Origin: Verrucomicrobiia bacterium
Lineage (GTDB): Bacteria > Verrucomicrobiota > Verrucomicrobiia > Palsa-1439
Assembly: GCA_022072455.1 (NCBI GenBank)
Contig: JAJVHY010000004.1
Location: 62,001-126,000 of the forward strand
Length of the DNA: 64,000 bases
Direction: 5' to 3'
The notes beneath the pieces were generated by a model. The model saw only the letters and a list, made by a program, of their open reading frames with translations. It did no database searches and had not been told where the DNA came from. The position numbers were made by a program, and so were the translations under genes. Below, piece after piece: positions 53,899 through 63,572 of the stretch; positions within the stretch are counted from its first letter, which is position 1; every line of letters begins with the position of its first letter.

Positions 53899-56126
53899 CG
53901 GATGATCATCCAGTCAAACATCGCGTCGGCCGGCGCCGGCTTTTCGAACTTCACGGTGAAGCCCTGCGCCTGCTTGTTCACAATCGCGCGTTGGCCGATC
54001 CAGTTTTGTTCAATGAACACGGCGTACTGCGCGTCGGCTTCTGCGGTCGCGAATTTCACTTGGAATTCCTGCGCGCCGGCTGGGATGGCGATGTTCATGC
54101 CGCGGAGATTCCGCGCGGGTTTGTCGCCGCCGGAAAGGCCGCCCGTCGTCACGAGACCACCGGAGAAGTTGAAGTCGCCAGTCGCCCGCGAAACCGTCAG
54201 CGACGCGACGCGATCCGGCTGATTGGTTTCCGTACCGTAATGCCATTTGATTGGCTGTTCGCGATTGTTGGGTTGCATGAACAAGATGGCAGAGTTCGCG
54301 ACATCGCACGCAAACTTGATGGCGTTGTTGGCGGTGCTATCCAAGGTGATCATTTCGTTCCATGGCGCTTGCTGGTCGTACCGATTTTCCAAATCTTTTG
54401 TCAAGCTGCCGCGCGTGCCACCGCGAATGTGTAACGCGGTCTGGCGCTGGACGTGGCCGTTGTTGGACACGTCGAAGACCGGCGCGGGGAACGCCCCGGG
54501 AATCGCGTCCCACATCCATGCCCGGAATGGAATCGGTTTGAACGGGTCAGAGCCGATGGCTTGTTCGACCCGGTCACCAGGCGCGAAATCCGCCGCGGTG
54601 CCGGTAAACGGTCCCGGCACGACTTTGAGCGTGGTGGCGGGATGGTTGACGGCTTTGGACACGTCGTAGACGTTGGCGCCGGGCGCGATCACGTACCGGA
54701 GTGGTTTGACGTGGCCATCGTAGGTGGCATTGGCCGGTTTGTAGAGGGTTGGCGAGCCGGCGGATTTTGCGCCCCACCAATGTCGGATGATGGTGATGTC
54801 TTTGGTGCCGTCGGCGTTGTTCGTGAGACTGTCAATCAAGAACCAGCGGCGGATCGGAGCGGCGGGGCCACTGGGTGGGACGTACTCACTCGGGTCATCC
54901 ACCGCGAAGTACCGGCCGACGACTTCGTCGGTGATCGGGGCGGCGGCAGAAAAACGGATCAGGCCGCCCATGCGGAGGACTTTGTTGTTGAGTTTGTTTT
55001 TGGTCAGGGTCGTCGGGTAAGTCTTGCCCTGATAGACCTTCTCGACCAGGTTCGGACTCATGTAGTCAATCCACGACGCCGGCTGGCAGATCACGACGGT
55101 CCCGTTGGTGATCCACTTGGCGGGATTCAGATTGATGAGCGGCCGGCCCGTGCCGAGTGTGGCGCTCACTGTGGGTTTGAACTTGAGGTCATGAGTTCCA
55201 CTGTCCCAGGAAGTCACTTCGCCGCGGAAAATGTTGAGCAGCGGTTCGACAAACGCCGCGTACAACACGCCGTTCTCATCGCCGGCGGTTGAATGCACGT
55301 CGCCCATGTATTTGAAGCGGGCATCGAACAAATAATTGTCCCCCTGCGAATAGTTGTACCGCCACATCCGCACGTCGAACGTCTGATTTTCGTTGTGCGA
55401 GGTCGTCTGCATGTCGAGCACGTTGACGTGATTTTTGTTACCCATGATCGTGCCCTTGGGCTGGCCGTGCTCGGTGTCGGCAACGAAGTACCACATCCCC
55501 TTCTCCTTGTCGTACCCGACGGATTTGACGAAGAGCCGCTCGACGGTGCCGTATTCGCCGATGCTCATGAACATGCCGGGGAAAATGCCGCGAATCGTTG
55601 CGACATAGAATTTCGAGTCCTTGCCGGCGGGGGCCGCTTCCTGCAACCAGTCCCGGTAACTGGTCGAGCCGTGGAGAACGGTGTTGCGCAGTTTCAGCAT
55701 CGGAAAGTAGTCCCAGAAGGGCAGGCTTTGTTCGCCACTCAAATCCAGCTTGCGATTCATTTCCATCCCGGTCACTTGCGCGGGATTGACCTTCAAGGTG
55801 CCACCGCGGGCGTCGACCACAGTCACCCCGGCTTTCTTGCCCCAACTTTTGGCGGGGGCGGGCACTTCGGGGATGCGAAAGATGGATTGGGGTGAGGCGG
55901 GTGGATTCCAAGAGGGAGGCGTGTTGGCCGGGATGATGAGCACGCCACCGCCGGCAGCCAGAATATCAGCCGTCGCTTTCGCGAACGTCTCTTTCGGCGT
56001 GGTGACCGGACCAAATTGATCCAGCGAATAAATGGGGCCACCGCCAAACGGCGCGACATTCGTTTGCGCGGAACCTGCCAGACACCATGCCAGTAAACCG
56101 ATGGCCGTCACGACAACTGTTTTCAT
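53895..56126 (-). CDS. Large secreted protein of unknown function, copy B
   Basis: The protein has 743 residues. The signal peptide is followed by FAKATADILAAGGGVLIIPA, a pectate-lyase-3/beta-helix-like start. The body has many Trp/Tyr blocks (DENGVLYAAFVEPLLNIFRG; INLNPAKWITNGTVVICQPA; ITIIRHWWGAKSAG). A compact C-terminal region ends EKPAPADAMFDWMIIR, resembling H-type lectin or tail-fibre tips. It is a close paralogue of the 58286-60535 product; over the last 42 residues 30 are identical. A catalytic motif is not recognised. It lies between the SGNH hydrolase and the sialate O-acetylesterase. Confidence 0.75.
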   Translation of the reverse strand: MKTVVVTAIGLLAWCLAGSAQTNVAPFGGGPIYSLDQFGPVTTPKETFAKATADILAAGGGVLIIPANTPPSWNPPASPQSIFRIPEVPAPAKSWGKKAGVTVVDARGGTLKVNPAQVTGMEMNRKLDLSGEQSLPFWDYFPMLKLRNTVLHGSTSYRDWLQEAAPAGKDSKFYVATIRGIFPGMFMSIGEYGTVERLFVKSVGYDKEKGMWYFVADTEHGQPKGTIMGNKNHVNVLDMQTTSHNENQTFDVRMWRYNYSQGDNYLFDARFKYMGDVHSTAGDENGVLYAAFVEPLLNIFRGEVTSWDSGTHDLKFKPTVSATLGTGRPLINLNPAKWITNGTVVICQPASWIDYMSPNLVEKVYQGKTYPTTLTKNKLNNKVLRMGGLIRFSAAAPITDEVVGRYFAVDDPSEYVPPSGPAAPIRRWFLIDSLTNNADGTKDITIIRHWWGAKSAGSPTLYKPANATYDGHVKPLRYVIAPGANVYDVSKAVNHPATTLKVVPGPFTGTAADFAPGDRVEQAIGSDPFKPIPFRAWMWDAIPGAFPAPVFDVSNNGHVQRQTALHIRGGTRGSLTKDLENRYDQQAPWNEMITLDSTANNAIKFACDVANSAILFMQPNNREQPIKWHYGTETNQPDRVASLTVSRATGDFNFSGGLVTTGGLSGGDKPARNLRGMNIAIPAGAQEFQVKFATAEADAQYAVFIEQNWIGQRAIVNKQAQGFTVKFEKPAPADAMFDWMIIR

Positions 56127-56141
56127 AGCAGACTCTCCTGG

Positions 56142-58277
56142 TTACTTTGGCACCCAGCCCGTGGGGAGGATGAGCGCGTCGTCCTCCGGGTTCACGAGCT
56201 GTGTGTTGTCCCACCTGTCGGTGTTGAACTGAAAAACCGGGAGCTTTTCCGCGTTGTAAACGTTGCAGACCGGGTTGCTCGCGTAGCCGTAACGCACCGC
56301 GACCGGTTGAGGAACTTTGGCGGACCAGACGACGACAGTTTCACCCTCAATCTTCGCGTTGGCGAAATAGAACTTCCGGTCGGCGCCGGCAATCGCGAAA
56401 CCGACCGGTGGGTCACCGGCGGAATGCAGGCCCTGCGCAAAATCAAAATGCAGGCGGATCTTGTCGCCTGCGGTGGTCATCTTCTTGTAGAGCGGCCCGT
56501 AGTACAGCCGGTCTTTCTTGCCATAGACCGTCGCCAACGCGGGCAGTGCCAGCCGGCGTCCGACTTCCTGTTTGTTCCGGGGATGAATGTCCGCGCCCTC
56601 CCCCACCCCGACTGCCGAAGCGATGAAGGTGTTGGTCAACTGCAGTGCGAGCATTTGCGATTCGCGGATGAGATGATAGCCGCTGATCCGTTCCACGGCC
56701 TTGGTCTGTTGCGCTTGATAATCGGCGAGTTGAACGATGCCAAAATGGAAATCGCCCTGGCCCCACTCCTTGCGCCACGAGGTGATCAGCCCCGGCAGCA
56801 GCGTCCGGTAATCCACATAGAACGGCGCGTTGGCTTCGCCTTGATACCAGATCGCACCGCGAATGCCGTAGGGAATCACCGGCGCAATCTGGCCGTTGTA
56901 TTGCGCGCCGGGATGCCCGTAGTAGTAGCCCGGCGGTTTGTCCAACAGCGGCGCCGGCCGGGGTTGCCGGCCGGGGTCAAGGTCTTGGGCTTTGGCCATC
57001 CGCCACACCCCGGTCAGCGAGACCGACGCCTCCGATAATGTCAGCGTCATATTGGTGGCCGGCCCGAAAAATGCCATCGGATACGCCAACTTCAACACGC
57101 GCACGGCCACGGTTACGTTGGTCGAAGTGACCGCGGCCGTCGGGACCGGGTACACGCGCGATACGCTCCAGTAACTCGCCACATCGAACCACGTGCGGCC
57201 GACCCGCGTTCCGTTGACGTACGTTTCATCCGCGCCGTCAATGATCCCCAGTTTCAATTCCAGCTCCTTGCCGGTCCAGTCGGCCGGGACCGCGATTTCC
57301 TTGCGGAACCAGACGGAAGCCACCGGCGCGCCGATGGGGTTATCCGCCGGCGTGACCGGCAACGTGATGGGCTGCCATTGCGTCGTGTCGAAGGCCGGGG
57401 CCATCCATTGATTTTTCAGGCCGGGATCTTCGGCATCAAGTTGCGCAAACCACGCCCTGTTCCTTTCAGGCAGCCGCGCTTGTTGGGCCGCGAGAGCTTG
57501 CGGAAAACTATTGGTGTCAGCCAGAAACGCTTTCACCAATTCATCGTAAGCTTCCGCCCGTTCCCGGTAGGTGGGAATGGCTTTGAGTCCTTCCACGCTG
57601 GTCCACGCTTCGATCGCCGAGGCACCATACGACGACATGATCAGGCCGATGGGAACCTTCAATTCCCGGTGCAGATCACGGGCGAAGAAATACGCCACGC
57701 CGGACCAGTTCGCCGCGGCATCTGGTGTGCACGCGCTCCATTGGCTCACGCATTTCTCCTGCGGCGTCAGCGCGTAGCGTTGCGTCTGGGTGGTCGGCTC
57801 AATGAGATACCCCTGATCCTTGGCCGACGCGGCGAACACTACCGTGCCGCGGATCATCGGGTAATTTGCGGCGGCGACTTCCGCCGCGGCCTCGCGAACT
57901 TTGCGGAGTTCCCACGCCATGTTGGACTGCCCGCTGCACAGCCAGACTTCGCCGACGAGCACATCCTTGAACACCGTCGGTGCCCCGCTCCCGGTCACGG
58001 TCAACTCCTGCGGTGTGGCGTTGGCCGGCAACGCCGCGAGAGCGACTTTCCACTTACCGGCGGCGTCGGCTTTTGTGCTGACCTTTTGCCCGGCAAACTC
58101 CACGGTGACGGACTCACCCGGGGAGGCCCGCCCCCAGACCGGAACCGGCTGGTCACGCTGCAAGACCATGCTGTTGCCAAAAATCGGGGCAACAGTCACC
58201 GCCGCGTGGGCCGGCACCGCGACGGTGAGCAATAACCCGACACCCGTTACCAGACCCGCTAGCCGGTGGCCAATCAT
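56142..58277 (-). CDS. Sialate O-acetylesterase-like secreted esterase
   Basis: The protein has 711 residues with a signal peptide. The N-terminal beta domain shows FGNSMVLQRDQPVPVWGRAS, the canonical family start. The SGNH-like esterase has the catalytic motif GQSNMAWEL near residue 117, RDLHRELKVPIGLIMSSYGA, AIEAWTS, an inserted jelly-roll, WYQGEANAPFYVDYRTLLPG and the DIHPRNKQEVGRRL Asp/His pair. Family members remove acetyl groups from sialic acid or plant xylan. It sits 15 bases after the 58286 gene and 15 before the 53895 gene, so the operon is tight. Confidence 0.93.
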   Translation of the reverse strand: MIGHRLAGLVTGVGLLLTVAVPAHAAVTVAPIFGNSMVLQRDQPVPVWGRASPGESVTVEFAGQKVSTKADAAGKWKVALAALPANATPQELTVTGSGAPTVFKDVLVGEVWLCSGQSNMAWELRKVREAAAEVAAANYPMIRGTVVFAASAKDQGYLIEPTTQTQRYALTPQEKCVSQWSACTPDAAANWSGVAYFFARDLHRELKVPIGLIMSSYGASAIEAWTSVEGLKAIPTYRERAEAYDELVKAFLADTNSFPQALAAQQARLPERNRAWFAQLDAEDPGLKNQWMAPAFDTTQWQPITLPVTPADNPIGAPVASVWFRKEIAVPADWTGKELELKLGIIDGADETYVNGTRVGRTWFDVASYWSVSRVYPVPTAAVTSTNVTVAVRVLKLAYPMAFFGPATNMTLTLSEASVSLTGVWRMAKAQDLDPGRQPRPAPLLDKPPGYYYGHPGAQYNGQIAPVIPYGIRGAIWYQGEANAPFYVDYRTLLPGLITSWRKEWGQGDFHFGIVQLADYQAQQTKAVERISGYHLIRESQMLALQLTNTFIASAVGVGEGADIHPRNKQEVGRRLALPALATVYGKKDRLYYGPLYKKMTTAGDKIRLHFDFAQGLHSAGDPPVGFAIAGADRKFYFANAKIEGETVVVWSAKVPQPVAVRYGYASNPVCNVYNAEKLPVFQFNTDRWDNTQLVNPEDDALILPTGWVPK

Positions 58278-58285
58278 GACAGGCC

Positions 58286-60535
58286 TCAGCGAACGATGAA
58301 CCAGTCAATCTTCGCGTTGGCCGGGGCCGGTTTTTCAAACTCCACCGTGAACCCAGTCGCTTCCTTCTTCACGATGGCGCGATTCCCAATCCACGATTGT
58401 TCGATGAATACACCGTACGCGTCGTCCGCTTCCGCGACCGGGAATTTGACGGGGAACTTCGTTTCGCCGGCTTTGACAGCGACGTTCAGGCCGCGCAGAT
58501 TGCGCGCCGGCTTGTCGCCGCCGGAGAGACCGGCTCCGGTGACGAGGCCACCGGTGAAGTTGAAGTCGCCGGTCTCCCGCGAGACAGTCAACGCCGCGAC
58601 TTTCGGCAACTGATTGGTTTCGCCGTAGTACCACTTGATTGGTTGGACGCGGCTGTTCGGTTGCGTGAAGAGAATCGCCGCATCGCCGGTATCCGCGCCG
58701 AACCGCAAACCGATGTTGCAGGTGCTGTCGAAGCTGATCAGCTTGTCCCACGCCGGGTTTTCGTCGAACTTCGTGGTCGTGTCGCGGACGATGCTGCCGG
58801 AGCCACCGCGGACTTGCATCAAGTATTCGCGCATGACCTGGCCGTTGTTGCCGATGTCAAACACCGGGGCGGGAAACGCGCCGGGAACCGCATCCCACAT
58901 CCAGGTGCGGAACGAGATCGGCTTGAACGGGTCGGGGCCGATGGCTTGTTCGACGGGGTCGTTCGGGGCGAAGTCGAGCTTTGTGCCGGCAAACGGGAAC
59001 GGGGAGAGTTTGACTGTGCGCCGCGGGTCTTTGACACCCATCGAAACATCATACACGTTCACGCCCGGCGCGATGACGTACCGGAGCGGCACTTCATGGC
59101 CATCGCGCGTGGCGTTGCTTTTCTTGTAGAGCATCGGCGCGCCGGCGCTCTTCGCGCCCCACCAATGCCGGACGATGGTGATGTCCTTGGTGCCGTCGGC
59201 GTTCTTGGTCACACTGTCAATCAAGTACCACCGGCGGAGATTGACGCCACCAAACTGACCGCCGGGCACGTATTCGCTCGGGCTATCCACGGCGAAGTAT
59301 TGTCCGATCACTTCGTCGGTGATTGGCGCATCCGCGGAAAACCGAATCAAGCCGCCCATGCGCAAGACCGTCAAACCAACATGGTTCGTGACGAGCGTTG
59401 TCGGATAGCTCTTCCCCTTGTAGACCGGGTTTTCGATCATCGAAGTGTAATCCGTCCACGACGCCGGTTGAACAATCACGACGGTGCCGTTCGTGGTCCA
59501 CTTGGCGGGGTTGAGGTTGATGAGCGGCCGGCCACTGCCGAGCGTCGCGCCGTCAGAACCTTTATAGACGAGTTGACTGGTGGCCGGATCCCATTTTTCC
59601 ACCTGGCCGCGGAAGATGTTGAGCAACGGTTCGATGAACGCCGCGTAGAGGACGCCGTTCTCGTCGCCCGCCGTGGAATGGACGTCGCTCATGTACTTGA
59701 ACCGGGCGTCAAACAAATACGTGTCGCCCTGGGAGTATTTATACCGCCACATCCGCACATCGAATGTCTGGTTTTCGGTGTGGGACGAGGATTCCAAGCT
59801 GAGGAGATTGGTGTGATGCTTGTTGCTCATGATCGCGCCTTTCTGCACGTCAACATTGGTATCGGCAACGAAGTACCACATCTTCTTCTCCTTATCGAAG
59901 CCGAGTGACTTGATACAGAGCCGCGGCACCGGCCCGCCCCACGCCAGGGCGTTCAGGAACATGCCCGGAAAAATACCGCGAATGGTCGCCACGTAGAACC
60001 GGCGGTCTTTGCCGGCGGGCACCGCTTCCTGCAGCCAATCATGATAACTGCCGGAACCGCGAAGCGTGGTGTTTTTGATGGTGAGGATCGGATGATAATC
60101 CCAGTGCAACAAACTGTCGCCCGGCGGCAAGTCCAATACGCGCTCGAACTCCATGCCTTTGATTTGGGGTGTCAGAAATTTCAACGTCGGCCCCCGGCCA
60201 TCAATCACCGTGACCTGCGGCCCGGTATACCACCGCCCCGTGGTCTGCTCCGGCGCGGGCGGCACGCGCAACGATTGTTGAATGTTATTCTTGGGACGCC
60301 ACGCTGGCGGGGCTTGTGGCGGGATCAGAATCACTCCCCCACCAGCGGCCAGTATCGCATCCGCAGCTTTCCGATAAGTACTCTCCGCTTCCGCAGCCGT
60401 GCCGATTGGACCGAATTGGTCCAGCGAGAAGAACGAACCCAACCCACCTGCCGGGAGGTTGGTTTGCGCAACTACCGCCAAATTGGAAACCAATAAACCA
60501 ACCACGCCAGCCAAGAGACATTTGATTTTCAGCAT
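58286..60535 (-). CDS. Large secreted protein of unknown function, copy A
   Basis: The protein has 749 residues and is the first gene of the operon. Signal peptide, then ADAILAAGGGVILIPPQAPP, a long body aligned throughout with the second copy (DARFKYMSDVHSTAGDENGV; INLNPAKWTTNGTVVIVQPA; ITIVRHWWGAKSAGAPMLYK), and a C-terminus ending EKPAPANAKIDWFIVR. The family is not one I can name; the N-terminus suggests a beta-helix and the C-terminus a lectin or fibre tip. It is likely exported to the periplasm or surface and acts on a polysaccharide, inferred from the esterases around it. Confidence 0.75.
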   Translation of the reverse strand: MLKIKCLLAGVVGLLVSNLAVVAQTNLPAGGLGSFFSLDQFGPIGTAAEAESTYRKAADAILAAGGGVILIPPQAPPAWRPKNNIQQSLRVPPAPEQTTGRWYTGPQVTVIDGRGPTLKFLTPQIKGMEFERVLDLPPGDSLLHWDYHPILTIKNTTLRGSGSYHDWLQEAVPAGKDRRFYVATIRGIFPGMFLNALAWGGPVPRLCIKSLGFDKEKKMWYFVADTNVDVQKGAIMSNKHHTNLLSLESSSHTENQTFDVRMWRYKYSQGDTYLFDARFKYMSDVHSTAGDENGVLYAAFIEPLLNIFRGQVEKWDPATSQLVYKGSDGATLGSGRPLINLNPAKWTTNGTVVIVQPASWTDYTSMIENPVYKGKSYPTTLVTNHVGLTVLRMGGLIRFSADAPITDEVIGQYFAVDSPSEYVPGGQFGGVNLRRWYLIDSVTKNADGTKDITIVRHWWGAKSAGAPMLYKKSNATRDGHEVPLRYVIAPGVNVYDVSMGVKDPRRTVKLSPFPFAGTKLDFAPNDPVEQAIGPDPFKPISFRTWMWDAVPGAFPAPVFDIGNNGQVMREYLMQVRGGSGSIVRDTTTKFDENPAWDKLISFDSTCNIGLRFGADTGDAAILFTQPNSRVQPIKWYYGETNQLPKVAALTVSRETGDFNFTGGLVTGAGLSGGDKPARNLRGLNVAVKAGETKFPVKFPVAEADDAYGVFIEQSWIGNRAIVKKEATGFTVEFEKPAPANAKIDWFIVR

Positions 60536-60585
60536 ACCGTTACCGTATTCCTTTCTGAAGATTACCGGGCGAAGATTCCGTCGAG

Positions 60586-60615
60586 ATTATGCACAACTCA
60601 CATCCCGTCTTACAA
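60586..60615 (-). promoter_or_regulatory. Candidate sigma-70-type promoter for the secreted-carbohydrate operon
   Basis: On the minus strand TTGTAA (complement of 60610-60615) and CATAAT (complement of 60586-60591) are separated by 18 bases and lie about 50 bases upstream of the copy A start. A second TTGTAA occurs 19 bases further up. The AT-rich block 60584-60636 stands out in this GC-rich window. Confidence 0.4.
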
Positions 60616-60682
60616 CTGTATTATATTTTTACAATCTGACGTGACGCTTTGCAGACCGCCCCCACTCCGGTATTATGGCGAC

Positions 60683-61033
60683 GTGAAATGGCTTTCCATT
60701 TTGACCGGGCTCCTGCTTGTCGGCTGCGCCCAACCCAATTCCAAAGACACACCGCCCTCACCGGCCTTTCGCGTCCTCGGCGAAAACGTGACCATCGAAC
60801 CGGCCCGCTCCGATGAATCAATTGGCTGGGAAGTCCGCGCACGGCTGGACCGGACCGGCGCAACCGAATTGGCCGGCGTGATCGTGCAAATTGAAGACGG
60901 GATTGTGACGTTGCGCGGGAGCGCGCCGAACCGTCAGGCAACCTGGCGCGCGGAAGGCGCGGCGCGCGCCGTTCCGGGCGTGAAGAAAGTCATCAACGCG
61001 ATTCAACTCACTACGCCCGGCTCTGGCTACTGA
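60683..61033 (+). CDS. BON-domain lipoprotein
   Basis: The protein has 116 residues from a GTG (VKWLSILTGLLLVGCAQPNS); the cleavage site is LLVGC, a good lipobox, which makes the GTG the better start than the ATG at 60641. The mature part carries a BON domain (RARLDRTGATELAGVIVQIE; IVTLRGSAPNRQATWRAEGA; ARAVPGVKKVINAIQL), a putative phospholipid/envelope-binding fold. It is divergent from the secreted-carbohydrate operon and converges with the Ser/Thr kinase, overlapping its end by 7 bases. Confidence 0.88.
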   Translation: MKWLSILTGLLLVGCAQPNSKDTPPSPAFRVLGENVTIEPARSDESIGWEVRARLDRTGATELAGVIVQIEDGIVTLRGSAPNRQATWRAEGAARAVPGVKKVINAIQLTTPGSGY

Positions 61034-63492
61034 CCGAGCGCCGCGTCCAAATCCGCCTGAATCGCCGGATCCGCTTTCACCGCTTGCGCGGCAGCGGCGG
61101 CGGGATTCAGATTGTAAAACCTGGCAAAAACCGCCAGCGCGCCATACCGGCGAGCGAGGAGCGGGGGTCTTTCCGTGGCGGTGAACGCCTGCGCGTAAGC
61201 TTCGCCGAGTTTATAGAGCGTGGCCGGCGGAAGGTCGCGCCACTCGGCCTGCATTTCGCCGTAGGGCAGTTGGAAAATCAATTGTGTCTCCGTCGCACGC
61301 ACCAGTTGGCCGGTCACTTTCACGCCGGGGCGGGTGACCAGTTTCGTGGCGTCGTAGGGCCGGGCGCGGAAATCGGCGGTCAGTTGGGTTTTGAATTCTT
61401 GCAGCCAGCGCACCGCCGCGCGCCGGTGTTCGAGGGCTTGCCGGCCGGCGGCGGTTTCCAAGGTGCCGCCCAAGGCTTCGTATTTTGCCGCGGCACCTTT
61501 GAAATCGTAGAGCGCCAGGGCCGGGGCCAGTGTTGGCTCGACCGCATTGACGCGCGCGACTTCAGCCGCGGCTTGTTGCCGGGCCTGTTCTTCGGCGGCT
61601 TGTTGCTGGGCTAATTCGGCTTGTTTGGCGGCGGCGATTTTTTCGGCCGCGGCGGTTTGGGCGGCGAGAATGACCGGCTCGCGCTCGTCGAGTTGCGCTT
61701 TGAATGCAGCCAACCGGGTTTTGGCGCGGGTATCGCGAAGCAGCTTGAGCGCGGCGTCAAACTGGCCGGCCCCGCGGAGCCGCTCCAGTTCCGCCAAGGT
61801 CGCCGGGATGCCTTCGACTTCCTGGGTGAGTTTGCCGGCCAAGCCGCGAAGGGTCAGGACCCACGGTTGCGCCGGGTCACCGGGAAGTTTCTGCAATTCA
61901 CTCCAAGTGGCCCGGGCCGCGTCGAATTGGCCGGCATCGTATTCTTTGAGGCCGATCAGCCATTGGGTGAACGCCGCCGCCCAAGCCGGGAACTTGGGCA
62001 ACCCGGCTTGAAGTTCGCGCGCCGGCAATGCGCCTTGCATGAATTGCGCGAGCGGTCCGACCAGACTGGTCGGAGTCACGGTCGCCGGGAGCTGGGGCAG
62101 GCCACCAACTTGGTTGAAACTCGGGGCCGCTTCCGCCGTCCGCCCGGCGGCAACCAGCGTGACGCCCTGCATGAAGAACGCCCATTGCCGGTGATGGGGC
62201 CGTTGCCGGGTGAGTTGTTTCAGGTTTTCGCACTCGTTGAGCGCCGCCTGATATTGTTGTTGGGCAAGTGCCACGACGAGGTTGCTCCAGGTTTTGGTCC
62301 ACGGGGCGTCCTCGGTGAAATCCACTTCGTCAACCACGGCGGCCGGCGGCGCCGGTAGGTTTGTCGTTTGGGCCACCGGCGGAGGCGGTTTAGGGGCCGG
62401 GGCGGGCGGGCCGAAGCCGAGTTTGTCGCGATTGAACCACAACACGACGAGCGCGACCAAACACGCCAAGACAATGCCCCAGGTGAGCAACGCGCTTTTG
62501 ACGGTGACTTGTTCGCCGGTCTCGGTGACGACGACCGGTTCGTCTTTGCGTTCGCGGAGCCGGCGTTCGGCGGTTTCGAGTTCGTGGATGAGTGCGTCGT
62601 AGGATTGGTACCGGTCCGCCGGGCCTTTGGCGAGTGTGCGGCCGATGACGTGGGCGGTGTAATCTTGGAGAGTCGGGTTGAAGGTTTTGAGGTTGAGGGC
62701 CGGGGTGTTGGTGTGTTTGGTGACGACTTCGCTCGCGGTTTTGGCGTCGAACGGCGGCCGCCCGGCGAGGGCGTGGAAGAGCGTGGCGCCGAGCGAATAC
62801 ATGTCGCTGCGGAAATCTTCCGGTTGGCCGCGGAGTTTTTCGGGCGCAATATAATATGGTGTGCCCCAGATGACACCGCTGCCGTCGTTGGCGGTTTCGT
62901 GTTGGGCAAGGGCGAGACCGAAATCCACGAGTTTGGGCTGGCCTTCTTCGTTGAAGAGGATGTTGCCGGGCTTGATGTCGCGGTGGAGGAGATTGCTTTG
63001 GTGCGCGGCGCGGAGCCCGCCGGCAATGGCAATGCCGATTTTGAGAACTTCGCCCTCGGGGAGTTTGTGTTTTTTGGTGATGCGCTCGTCGAGGCTGCCG
63101 CGTTCGAGCAGTTCCATCGTCAGGTAGTATTCGCCCTCGTGTTCGGCAAACGCGTAGACCTGCGCGACGTGAGGATGATTAACAGCGGCGGCGGCGCGGG
63201 CTTCACGGGCGAAGATTTCAATGAAGTGCGGGTCGCTGGCGAACTTATTGCGGAGGATCTTGACGGCGACGTAACGGTTAAGCTGGGTGTCAATGGCCTT
63301 GTAAACGGTACCCATGCCGCCGACGCCAAGGGCATTGAGGAGCAGCAGATTGCCAAACTGGGCGGGCACGACGGAAAGCGCGCCGCATTGAGCGCATTGC
63401 ACTTCCGTGAACGCTTGCTGCCCCGTCAAATCGAGCGGCGTATTGCAGCCGTGGCAATTGATGGAGTCGGGAACAACACCGGGGACATCCAT
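61027..63492 (-). CDS. Membrane Ser/Thr protein kinase with N-terminal zinc ribbon
   Basis: The protein has 821 residues from MDVPGVVPDSINCHGCNTPL. A zinc ribbon (CHGC...CAQC) comes first. The kinase domain has LGVGGMGTVYKAID, VAVKIL (Lys), LLHRDIKPGNILFNEEGQ and VDFGLAL. One transmembrane helix (TWGIVLACLVALVVLWF) lies near residue 345. The extracytoplasmic part is a Pro-rich linker and TPR-like or coiled-coil repeats (AAEKIAAAKQAELAQQQAAE). This fusion is frequent in PVC bacteria. It is divergent from the LDH2-family gene by 80 bases. Confidence 0.93.
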   Translation of the reverse strand: MDVPGVVPDSINCHGCNTPLDLTGQQAFTEVQCAQCGALSVVPAQFGNLLLLNALGVGGMGTVYKAIDTQLNRYVAVKILRNKFASDPHFIEIFAREARAAAAVNHPHVAQVYAFAEHEGEYYLTMELLERGSLDERITKKHKLPEGEVLKIGIAIAGGLRAAHQSNLLHRDIKPGNILFNEEGQPKLVDFGLALAQHETANDGSGVIWGTPYYIAPEKLRGQPEDFRSDMYSLGATLFHALAGRPPFDAKTASEVVTKHTNTPALNLKTFNPTLQDYTAHVIGRTLAKGPADRYQSYDALIHELETAERRLRERKDEPVVVTETGEQVTVKSALLTWGIVLACLVALVVLWFNRDKLGFGPPAPAPKPPPPVAQTTNLPAPPAAVVDEVDFTEDAPWTKTWSNLVVALAQQQYQAALNECENLKQLTRQRPHHRQWAFFMQGVTLVAAGRTAEAAPSFNQVGGLPQLPATVTPTSLVGPLAQFMQGALPARELQAGLPKFPAWAAAFTQWLIGLKEYDAGQFDAARATWSELQKLPGDPAQPWVLTLRGLAGKLTQEVEGIPATLAELERLRGAGQFDAALKLLRDTRAKTRLAAFKAQLDEREPVILAAQTAAAEKIAAAKQAELAQQQAAEEQARQQAAAEVARVNAVEPTLAPALALYDFKGAAAKYEALGGTLETAAGRQALEHRRAAVRWLQEFKTQLTADFRARPYDATKLVTRPGVKVTGQLVRATETQLIFQLPYGEMQAEWRDLPPATLYKLGEAYAQAFTATERPPLLARRYGALAVFARFYNLNPAAAAAQAVKADPAIQADLDAALGQ

Positions 63493-63572
63493 GCCTGCGA
63501 CCGTAGCATGAGATGGCGGGCGGCGGCAAGTTGTCGCTGTTTTATTGGGGCAGTCTTTGGTAAACAACCGGC

